Positions 40,230 through 52,200 of a DNA stretch of 64,000 nucleotides are shown here, one piece after another. The stretch spans positions 746,501 through 810,500 of the forward strand of contig OZ020256.1 in NCBI GenBank assembly GCA_963971285.1, given 5' to 3'. Below the pieces are notes generated by a model, which searched no databases, was not told where the DNA came from, and was given only the letters and a program-made list of their open reading frames with translations. Position numbers and translations under genes: made by a program. The stretch's first letter is position 1. Each line of letters starts with the position of its first letter. This DNA is from Astropecten irregularis. Taxonomy: Eukaryota; Echinodermata; Asteroidea; Paxillosida; Astropectinidae.

Positions 40230-43200
40230 ATGGTACGTAGTGTTACAAAGACCCTTTGGGAAAACAAGGCATGCGCAGTCACGGTTGTTGATTATTTTTT
40301 TGCTTCGCTCAAAACCAAAAAATGTGTACGAACTTTGACGAATGTCGCGGATGTTTTGACGGCGTTTTACGCCGTGAAAGGCGACGTTGAGGTGTTAAAA
40401 CGTACAGATATGGTGAGAATAATTTGTTTTTTACAATGTTCATTTTTGATGGTAAAACAATCCGTCGATTGTATTTTATTGTATTTTTAACGCGCTTAGT
40501 TTGACCTAGTGAGTGGTGTTGACATGATCAATTAAATGTTGCGCACTGGTTGGTTCGTTTGCAAACCCTTCTTTATTCTCTCAGAATTGTACTGGTAAAT
40601 TTCATATTGTGAAAATGCGTACAGGTTTGAGGGAAATGGTATGTAAGAATGGTCCGTACCCATTTGTGGTCATTCTTCATATCATGTTGAACGGAAAAAA
40701 GATGTAGAAGTGTCAATCCCCTCAACTCAGAACTAGGCCTTCCGACTTGCGCTGACTTTGCCAGCCATAACCAGCCCAACCAACAGCCCAGTTTTAACAA
40801 AATCATTCTTCCAATTGGAGGATTTCATTAATGGTTTAGAGAATCCTAAGTTGATTTCATCTATAATGAATTAATTTAAAGAATTCTGAGAGATTTCATG
40901 GAGATGTTTGGAGTTTTACATATTTGTTTTGCGACTGTATTTAACAAGATGCAAGTAGGCCCCTAATTAAAAGAACACAAGAAAGACAGTTGATATTTTA
41001 TTTCAAAGAAGTTATATGCCTACTCTGGAAGTCAGGAAGATTTTCATACACGAAAAATACCAAAGAAATGTTAATATTCTAAATGTGACTTACCATGTAC
41101 GCTTTGACAGTTTACTAACTGTACTAAGTTAAGTTTATCTAAGAAGCTTTTACTTAGAAAACACTTAGGGTTTGTGCACGGGGTGTCAAGTATTGCCAGT
41201 GTGATGAATGCTGGTTAACTTGAATGTCGACCAACCCTTACGGTGTACAACTCGTATGCCGACAAACTCGTACACCAAACAACCCGTACACCATGTCCAA
41301 TGAAATGACTTTTACCTTTCTTTTGATTTTGAAGGATTCTAAATTTGTGGAGGATAACGGATATGTCAGGTTTTTTTCCGTTTTTTTCCTTTAAAAATAC
41401 CAATCTCCTGAAAAAATGTATCCCCTAAAAAGGAAATCCTGATGAGTGATGCCTCAAACAAAATAAGTCTGAAACAATAAATTGGACAGAAGGCAACGTT
41501 AGTCTACACCAAACGTGTCCAGTTTGCCCCATGTAAATTTCACAATGCATCCTGTGCAGTTTTCAATCAGATTCTTATAAGTGAATAATAGAAAGGTCTC
41601 AACAACATGAAAACCTATGGCACTCCTTATAATGTCAGTTTCAAACCAACACTTGGTGCTTCATTGGATGTCGGTGCAAACTAGTGTAATTTGCAAAGTA
41701 AAGTTCCTAATATTGTTGGTGACATTAATATACATATTGAAAGCTTAAAATGTTCAGTTTTTCTGTTGATGAAATGTAATTCCTCACAAATGCAATTTAC
41801 CTGTTACACTATACTGTATTAATCACTGAGTCTTTAAAAGTGGAAAGGAAAGCAAAGTGTGTGCTATTTGTTCTGCTGCTCAAATTTGATTTGGTAAACA
41901 TTCTTATATTTTGTTTCTGTTTTTAGGATCTGGGCTCCATGGATGGAGGTGAGTGAGTTCTTTTGATATAAATAGATTTATATTGGTGTACTTGAATTTG
42001 ATATATCAAAATTCTCATTTGCTTCCTGATAACTTATTTGGGCAAAATATCTGTCTGAAATTTGTGATTGAAGAACAATGGCGGAGACCCGCAGAGTACT
42101 TGAGTTTAATTTGTTATATTCTTATTTCAACCCGGATTGGTTTGTACATAGATCATGGCAGCTGTGGTTAATTCACAATTTCACCCTTGGTAGTTAGCTT
42201 TAGTACCCTTGTACTCTTTAGTATCCTTTGACTGTGGCCCTTAGTATACCCCTATTCTAGAAGTTTAGTTGATTTTAACCTGAAAATCAAGCACTTTTCA
42301 ACCTTCAAACTACTATAAGTCACACGAGTGTGTTAAGTGAACACTAAATGTTATATTTATTATTTTGTTCTCAGACTGGGGCAATGGTCCTGTACAGCAG
42401 GAGAAACAGCAGCGGTTTGTGAAACAATGTTCCTTAGTTGATGAAGGGATGAAGGGTGGAGCAGATCCCTTACTCAGTCAGGAACCGGGGAGTGTACTGC
42501 CCTCCTATGCCAGCCTCATGGATACAGATGTGGTAAGTCAACTGTCATAGCTCGGAAAAGCCCTTGATTTTGTTTAAACTTTTTTTTTCTTGGGGGGGGG
42601 GGGGTGGGCTTGGTGGGTTTCGGGACGTCACTGCATCCCCCATTGAACAGAAGAAAGAGGCAGACATTGCAAATAATGGAGTGACAGAAAAGGAACAAGT
42701 TATACGGAAGAAAATAAAATACTGGGATAGGATACAGTTATCCGGAGAAAATACTTGAGTGCCATTTACGGAACCTTACAAAGGGCTACATCAATACTGC
42801 ATTTAAACAAAGAAATGGAACAAAATGAAATAATTGATTGGTTGCTTACCTTCCTGGTCAGTTGTGAGCTTTGCTGAATACGTTGAATCTCTGCTTTTTC
42901 CACTGAAATAGGGCCACGACTTCTCGGAGGACAAGTTGATGAAGTCGGGCAACCTCTACAGTCTGTACCTTCTCAACTCGGACAATAGCAGCCAGCAACT
43001 CAATGGCAGTGAGGGGCTACTGGACACCTCCTCATCACCCAGTAAGGACAAGAAAGACAACGTAGACACCGATGAGGAGATTGACGTAGAGACGGACGGA
43101 GTGAAGGATCCCAGCCCTGAGAAGGTGGTTGAGAACGGACACTATGACGCACTGTTTGAGGGAATGCCATTCACTGAATTGAAGGGGAAAGAAGTTGGTG

Positions 43201-46200
43201 AGTCTCGGTTGTACGACCTTTGACAAAGTCGCTGATCTGCTCAACTCAGGACATTATTTACAGGGGTTCCTTCACGTCTTCAAACGTTTTCCAAACCGAT
43301 TTTGGGTTACACACAATTGCAGCGCATTCCAGCAAGGACATTTTTACACTCTTGAAAACAATTTTATATCTGATGGGTCCAGTTGATATAATTATGCTAA
43401 ATTAGGTTTGTTCCTGGCCCATTTTAAGTGTCTTAACGCACACATGCCCATTCTTGATATGTGACCTTTTCCCATTTTTAACCTAAATTTTATTTTATTA
43501 CTGTCATGATGAAATACTTAAAAATTCCTCTTAAAAATAGGACTAATATTCTAATTTCAGTTTTAAAAGGAATACCGAACGATTCTATAAGTAAACCTCA
43601 TCAAATACCAGTTAATTGATTAGAACTTTCATTAAAAAAAGCCTGTTGCTCATCTCCCAAGTAGCTATTGATTCATTCTTCTGTGTTATTATCACCTTGC
43701 AGGGCCTTGTTCCTACTGCAATCTGTGGCGTACCATCCGCTTCATGTCCTACTGTGGCAGGTTTCCTTTCTGCAGCGTCTACTGTACCAAGAAGTTTGCT
43801 GTATACAAACGAGAGAGAGGTGAACTATCAGAGAAAACCCCAGAGGACATCAAGGCCATCAGGAAACTCAAAGTATGTCCACTTGACCGACGGCAAAATA
43901 CTTTTACTCAGGATATGACTCAGAGTGGTCAGTCTTGTGGTCAGTCATTCTCAGTCCAAGGACTGATGTAGAAGTGTCTGTAGTTTTGCCAAATTATAGC
44001 TTAAAATGTCAGTGGAATAGATTGAATATATAATTTGGTCCCAGTTTCTGAAGTGATTCAGGGCTTTCAATCATATATGCTCTAAAAAAAAGTTCATCTC
44101 AATAGCAGCAATATCCGAAAATGACAAATATGTACAGAATAAGTCCCAAGATGGTTTTGAGTTACAGGTCATTGAGAAATTATTGAACAATGCGGATCAA
44201 GAGGACATTTCTTCATTTGAACTCCTACTGCTGTCGTCCTTGGTATGAGATATATTGTCATTTTGTTTTTATTACTTTTACAACAGGTACCGACACTCTT
44301 TGAGAACCAGAAAGCTCGCCCCCTCTTCCCGTCTTCACAGCCCCCAGAGAATGACAGCAAAAGACCCAGAGTCTGCACCAATGGGTCCGTGAGCATGACG
44401 GAGGGTGTTAGAGCGTTTGACTGGCCCTCCTACCTAGAGAGTCAAAACACAGAGGCTGCACCTGTCAAGTGCTTTCATCATGTGAGTGCCGTTTTTAAAG
44501 ATCTTAAAGATCTTGGGTCGATTTCACCAATCTCATCGTAAATTACAATCAATCGTAGGAATTTTGATGCATTGCAGGCCTATTAGTATGGTACCATGGG
44601 TCATTCTTCGTAACTCGAGTAACGATCAATTGTAGGTCTTTGTAAAGTCGACCCCAGATCCAAAGCCAGTATCATTTGCCACTTGGAGAGGGGACAAATA
44701 AATACTGACTGAAGTGGGACTAGAACCTGTGACCTCTGGGATACCACACCAGTGTTCTACCAACTTTGACTTGCAGCAACACAAAGTTGTTTTGGGACAC
44801 TGGCTACACAAGACTGAATAGCTCAATTGTTGGAATACCGCATGTCCTATCTTGACTTGATGATTATTTCTCTTTTAACCAGGCTCCCCTTGCCAAGGAG
44901 TGGAAGGCTAATCTGATAGGTGCTCTACTGGAGGTGCAGAATCGTGATTCGGATGATTCTAAAGACTGTTTCTGGATAGCTAGAGTCATCAAAGTTGCAG
45001 GTTTGGTTACACTTCTTTCCCCTGTAAACTCTGAATGAGGACACCTGCTTGCCATTGTTTTATATCCGTCTACCTCCTAGCTGTCTTGTTAACTATCCAC
45101 CCTGTCATCCTATCCACCTGTCTGTTTGCCTACGTCCCATCCTATCTATGTTTCCACCTGTCTGCCTGGCATTAGCCCACCCGCCTGCCCATCCACCAGC
45201 TTCACCAACCACCCACCTGTTCTCCTACCCCCCCCCCCATCACTTCCTATTTGCCTTCGTCATGTCCTATTTATGTTTCCACTTTTCTGCCTGGCCTTAG
45301 CCCATCTGCTTACCCATTCACCAACCTCACCAACCACCTGTTTCCCTACCTGCCAACCCCCTCTACCTTCCCTACCACATATTACACAAGTCCATGCAAT
45401 CCGACTGATACATGCACAAAATACACTGTCCATCCAACCACTGTCAATCTTAAGAAATCTCTATCAGGGTCTTTGCCCCATCTAATCTATTTTAAGGGGA
45501 AAAAGAGACGTAGTGTTTTGTGGTACAGGTATTCAAATGATTGTTGTTTTTCTTCCTGCGCAGGGTATAAAGCCAAGCTGAGATTTGAGGGTTACGGCAT
45601 GGACAGCTACAATGATTTCTGGATTCATCTATGCAAAGCAGAAAGTTATCCTCTCAATGGGGCTGAGAAGGCTGGCAAGCAGTTAAAACCCCCTAAAGGT
45701 ATGCAGTGTCCAACAAGCATCCATAGACATCTTGCCTTCACTGTAATGTTATAATCTTCTTCAAGTCCCTATACGGTATCATTTTGAAATAAGACAGGCG
45801 TGTTAAGAAGAACTTGCAGCTGCTATTCACAGTTGTTTATTTTACGGTTTCATGCCAATTATCTTCTCCCATATTCTGTTTTTTATTTGTTCTTGAACAG
45901 ATGTTCGTGATAAGCTGGGCAGTGACTGGAGAGAGTATACCACACGCATTGCCCACTCTGGTAGTCCTACCTTCAGCATTGAGAAGGACAAAGTACGTAA
46001 ATGCCTTCATCTTTACTTGTACCAGGTTCCAACTGTATGCTCATGTGACTTGCCGCCACCAAATGGGTTCAGATCCCCACAATTAAAAAGTTGAGATTTC
46101 ATCATCTTAGAATTGAGCTTCTTTTTGGTCAAAGATAGGAGTTTCAGTTACAAGTTTTTTACACCCCTACTTTATCAAACTGATTAACAATGATTGTGTT

Positions 46201-49200
46201 TCTATTTACAATAGTTGGAGAAAGACCTGACTTCACCCTTTAAGACAGACACTCAATTAGAGGTGGTCTACAAGCGACAGGTGTCTAGCACCTGTGTGGC
46301 CACAGTCAAGAAGGTGGTCGCTGATCGCATCTATGTGCAATATGAAAACTGCAAGGATACCAGCAAGGATTTTTGGTTTCACCAGACGTCGCCGCTTATC
46401 CACCCTGTGGGCTGGTCTCAGCGAGTCCATCATCCACTGATTGCAACTGCAGGTAGCTATGGCAACATACCCTAGCCTCCTCCAAAATGCAGTCAATATT
46501 CTATTGACCCAGATTGCATAATCTGACTTGATTGTTATTGCCTTCATGGTAATAGTAATATCCCAATAAATGTTTAATATTTTCAAACTAATTGGTACAG
46601 TGTTCTGGTGGTTTCTGGTTCAAATCCTGGTCTGTTAATTTTACTTTGTTCGCTTTGTTTTATATTGAGTTGAGTAAAATTTGAAATAACCAGGACTTTG
46701 ACCCGATGCGACTAGACTAGTAAACCAGCACTCTATCACTTAATCTATTCAGCCCTGAGATATTACCTCCATAATAGTTATCTATGCTACAACTATGTCG
46801 AGTGGTTTCATGGGACAATAATGTTACAAGACATTGTATAGCTCATTTGTTGTCGTTCAGCCTGTATCCCCACAAAGCGTGGCCATTTGGGCTAAGATGT
46901 CACCTACCTGTCTGTATTTGCTTGTGCGTAGACTCCCAATTGTAAGCTGTCGGTGGAAGCTCTTGATGGCATGAGTAGTGCCCTGCAGGATGGAGTTGCG
47001 TAGAAGCACTCGACCATGTTCCTTATCCTAGATCCCAGAAGTCTTTAAGGTCAATTCACCTGCAAATATAAAACAAAGAATATTTATCAGTGTTTGAGGC
47101 TCATTGTAGAATCTTTCTTATGATTTCTTGAAGCGTACAAGGCAGAAGCTCTGGACAAGGGGCGGAAAAAGAAAGGAGGACCCCGTGATGCTGCTTGGGA
47201 CGTCTTTCAGTTGGTGAGTCTATAATATAATATCTATAATACAAGTCTGACACTGGCCTGGTAGAATAATCCATATATAAATAATAAAGAACAGTTTGTG
47301 ACAGGTATTTTTCTAAGAAACTTCTTTATTCATGTGGGAGTTTAGGATAAATTTCTTTAATCATAAATCATCAAATAGCCACAAGGGAAACTGACTGAAT
47401 TATAAGTTATTGAAAGGCGAACAAGGAAAAATTTACTGGAGCGGGATTCAAACCGGGGACCTCCTGAACACCTTACAGGCGCTCTAATCCCGCTCCAGTC
47501 AATTTTTCTTTGTTCACCTTTCAATGATTTAATACATCCTAAGACTTTTGGTTTGTGCAAAAGAAGATTTCTGTCTCTCTGAAATTTCAATTATTCATGT
47601 GTTTGTTTCGTCAGCCAAAGCCTATTCCCGAGGAGCAGAACTTCTCAGTTGGTATGAAACTGGAAGCCATTGATCCCCTGAAGCTTGGCAGCATCAGTGT
47701 AGCCACAGTGGTACAGACACTGGGTGATGGCTACCTCATGATTGCCATTGATGGATGCCTTCATGATGTAGCCAGCTGGTTCTGCTATCACGCTACATCA
47801 CCCGCTCTCCTACCAATAGGCTTCTGTGAATATCACCAAATTGATCTCGTTGCCCCAAGAGGTAAGTCGAGTTGGCCATTAAAATCTTATATGCAGGCCT
47901 TTTTTTAAGCTTAGGCTTTGGCTTTTCACTAGATTCGGCCTAATTTGTTATTTATCAAATTTCTTCTGGCATACTTCTTCTGGGGTCGATTTCACAAAGT
48001 ACTAAGATTTATCTTGAATGTGAATTGATCTTAATTGCTAAGCAAAGTGTGATGTCAAAGTAGAACTTGACAACCATCTTAAGATTAATCTGCGGAGTTT
48101 TGTGAAATCCAGCCCAGGTTTCAATGTTTGCTTCTACACACCTTCTTTGACTTGTTCTTATTTTTAATTTCTTGTCTTTGTAGGGTACGAGGGCAAGTTT
48201 GATTGGGACGACTACCTCAAAGCTACAAACTCAATAGCTGCACCTGTAGAGCTCTTTCACCAGGTACGTCAAGTTTACTAATTTAGCAGTTCCAAATCAA
48301 TCTCCAGCTCACATGCAGTACTGTGCGGTTGTGTCTCAAGTATTACAGATAATTATGGCTTTGACTTGAATACATAGATATGTCCTTTGAACAAATACAA
48401 CAGGAAGTGTGTCCCGAAGGACTTGTGCCGTTTGGTTGTCGATCATTGATTTGCCCCATGCAATGATTTTTTTTAGATGATTTCATGTCAGATGGGTTTG
48501 TTTCTTTTCACCATCCCAGAAGAAAATCGATCCATCCTTTCGAGTCGGGCAAAAGCTTGAAGCCGTGGATCTGATTGAGTCTGGCTTCATTTGTGCTGCC
48601 ACAATCCGGAAGATTTCCGGCCCTCTGCTAAGGGTCCACTTTGACGGTTGGGATCGCAGCTATGACCAGTGGTTGAACTGCATGTCGCCAGACATCTACC
48701 CAGTCGGCTGGTGTGAGATGGTGGGCTACCCACTACAACCTCCCAGGGTCCACGGTAGGTGATGGGTGGGTAGGGTTGAGATTACACTCAGTGTACACAA
48801 AAATCATGAAGAAAATTAGGATAGCACTTAAAGACTAACTAGGAAAAAAAATAAAGCTTTCGTAGTAACAACTACTTCGTCAGATGTAATGAAGTGGAGC
48901 ATCATCAACATGAGTATATAAACAGGCATAAAGCAATGAAGCGTGTCCAAGGCATGATGAGTCATAACTGGGAGTAGTAGTGGGACATAAAACCACGGTC
49001 ATACTGATGACAAAAATCATACTGATGGAAATTTACTTCAGGATTTCAGGCTGTGTGTTAAGATGCTGCTCGCATTTGTTAAGATATTTCCAGGGGGCTG
49101 GGGATGATGCAAAGTTCAAAGAAAGTCTGAGCAGATGTGAGAATATTTCTTGTTAATTACGATCGCCTTCAAGATTCTTGTTTGTTCTTATTTTACAGAC

Positions 49201-52200
49201 CCGGCAACCCTCGTCCTTCCGACGCCCATTCTGAAGAACGGAAAGAAACATAAATCTACCTCATCACTACATTCTCATGAAAAACGAAGTAAGTTTTTTT
49301 CCAACAGCATACAGATTGTACTTTTCAGGGATGAAATTTCTCAGATTTTTATCTGATTTCAGATTTTTTTTGTTTTGGATTTCAGATTATTTTTTTCCTC
49401 ACGGGCTGTGCTCAAAAAGTATAGGAGATTTTCAGAGTTCTGATGTTTTATTCCCCCTGTCAGCTGTTTTCAGATATTTTTTATCATTGCTCAATTTTCT
49501 TCCTGACTTTAAAAAACCTGCAATTTGTGGCTTTATGTTTTGATCTTCGGAGAACCATGGACAAGGGCAAAACACTTTCTTTACTTTGTCACAGAAGGAT
49601 CAAAATATGACTATTAACCAGGGGTTTGCATTTATATCACAGCTCATCTGGTTCTAATGACGTTGTGAAAGCTTGTTCTTATTCTAAGTCCAGATTGATT
49701 GGTTATTCTTATATTTTTTTATTCATATTTTCATTCCAGAACGTTCTTTGAGTGGCTCCACTGGCTGTTACGAAGCAAATGAATCTTTTTCCAGTATGGC
49801 GGATGCAATCTACTCATTCTCGGATACCGAGGATCACCCACCACCCAAACCTCCAAAGGTCTCCAAGAAAGACAAGTCTGACAAGCACAGCAAGAAAGAG
49901 CGAAAGTCTGCATTGTCAAAAGACAAAAAGTCCAAGACGAAAGGTCACTCCAAGTCAAAGCATAAGGATGACCATAAAAGCAGTCTACAAAAGGCACTGC
50001 TCCCTCTGTCTACGCCACCTGTGGGAAGCGCAAAGACTTTGACCACTAAGAGGCTTCATGTTGACGTGCCAACGTCATATAGCAGCAACTCAAATGGCTC
50101 CTTCTTGGAGAGCCCCCTCTCTATGAGACTTTTACCGGATTCGCCCATGTCATCCAGTTTGGACTCATTTACCTCATTGAGCAACGGAGGAGTCAAAAGT
50201 TTGACCAGTGGAATGCATCTGGATCCGCTCCAAATGTCGCCGTTGACTAGCACACCTGATTCGAGCTTTCAGTCTATCCTGGCCAAGGCTAGTTGCAGCT
50301 CCTTGATGAGTCACTCGGAAACAACACCAGCGACAAAAGAGAGAATTAAAAATGGGCAGGTTGCTCAGAGTGGCCCGACCTCCTCATCCTCCTCAATGTT
50401 GCATCATCCAAGGGATGCTGAAAAGCTTTCTCACAAATTTCCATATCCCAGCTCAAAGCATGATGGTGGATCAAAGCACAAAAGCAAGAAGTCCAAAAAG
50501 TCCAAGAAGGTTCGTGATAAAGATAGGAGCAAGAAAGAGAAGAAGATGAAGAAGAAGGATAAAGAGAAGAGGAAGAAATGTGAAGCTGATAAGAAGACTA
50601 CCGCCTTGTACGACAAGAAATCCCCGTCCGATGCCAAGGTTAGCAAACTCGCTGCACTACTTAGTCTCCCTGGACAAATTAACTTTCCTGACAACAAACC
50701 CATCATAAATGGTTTCCTCAACATCTCCAGCAGTGCTTTGCCATCAGCGCCACAGAAGCCAAAAATCAGTCAACCACCAGACCATGACCCTTTCGCTTTT
50801 GAACCCGAACAGGAGATTGAAGAGAATAAACTCAAACAGACTGTAGCGCCAAAGATATCCTCTGCGAAGCACATCAGCCAGACATTGCCAAGTAGTATTC
50901 CTCCAAAACCCTCTCATAAAAAGAAAACCATAGCAAACAAATTGCTTGCAAATAAAGCCAAACGGCGCAGTGTATCAGTGCCAGCCACATATCGGTCCAC
51001 ATCAGGTGCTGATGTCATATCTCAGGAATGCAAGGATAATTCCTTCTCTGGTGGTAGTCTCCCTTTCATTGGGTTGAAGAAGGAAGCCGTCAGCACGCCC
51101 AGTCAGTCGTCACCTCCACAAGTGCTTCACGGCAGTTCCCCTGTGTCTGTGGTCTCCAAACACAGCCAACCTTCGTTGCAGAGTTCTGTGAACACTCCTA
51201 AGACCTCAGCAGAGACTTCAACCCCTCCAGCTCCAACATCGGCTCCAGCTTTGATGGAGTTACGGAAGCTCCCTCTGAACATCCACCCCCGAGATGCACA
51301 GCAGCTCTTAAGGACCCTCCAATGGCAGGATCCAAACCTCTATCGCCAGTTCCTAAACCTCAGTGCCTCCTCGGCACCCTTTGTACCAAGTCGCAGCAGC
51401 TTGCCAAGTCCCCAGAGAAAAGATCAGCCGTGTTCAGAACCTACGGTGCCAGCACCCACCCTCAAGCAAACCCCACAGCCTGTTCCGCGTCTTATAAATC
51501 CGCAGAGATTGTCCCCAGGACAAGGCACAAATGAAATGATTATGCTGCAGCATGCAATGAGTGGACGACCTTCAAGTAATCTGCTGCCCAAAACGGAAGC
51601 GGCAGAGCAGCTTCCAAGACTGGATCCTAACGAGGTGATCTCGGCATTGTCAAGGGATGAAACAAAGAAAGAACGACCCATGAAGAGAATGGACAAGCAT
51701 TTGGGGCAAAATGCCCCCGTGGTCAAACAGAACATGATGCCATTGAAAAGGCAGAGTCCAACATTCATGATAGCTAAGACCATAACCAGCCCAACCGAGC
51801 CACTGCTTCTTAGTCAAGTATCGCATCCAAGAGCCAGCCCTTTGGCAAATACCCCGGCTCTTGTTAGTCCAGGTGCCATCTCCTCCAGCCCACGTATGAT
51901 ATCCAGTCCTCATGCTGTACCTAGCCCACATGCAGCACCCAGCCCTCACACAGTACTGGTACCAAGTCAACGCATGATGACCAGTCAACAATTCATATCA
52001 GGAGAAGTGTCGCAAGAGCACGCCCCTAGTATTCGTCCTAGATCAACCCAGCGTGCTGTTCGCCCACATGCCCTACCTCTCGGTAACTGCCAGTCCAAGC
52101 AGGACCCACAGCTGAGCCAAGTTATCCAAAAGCAATCGCCCCTCTCTGCAGGTGCACCTGGAACCCCTAATATTATGCACAGACTTCCCCCGCTAGAGAC

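Noticed and set aside
45049..45754. Proline/serine-rich open frames in Sfmbt intron 7
   Set aside because: They arise from a C/T-rich duplicated intron block; the true coding exon 45564-45698 is in another context with good splice sites.
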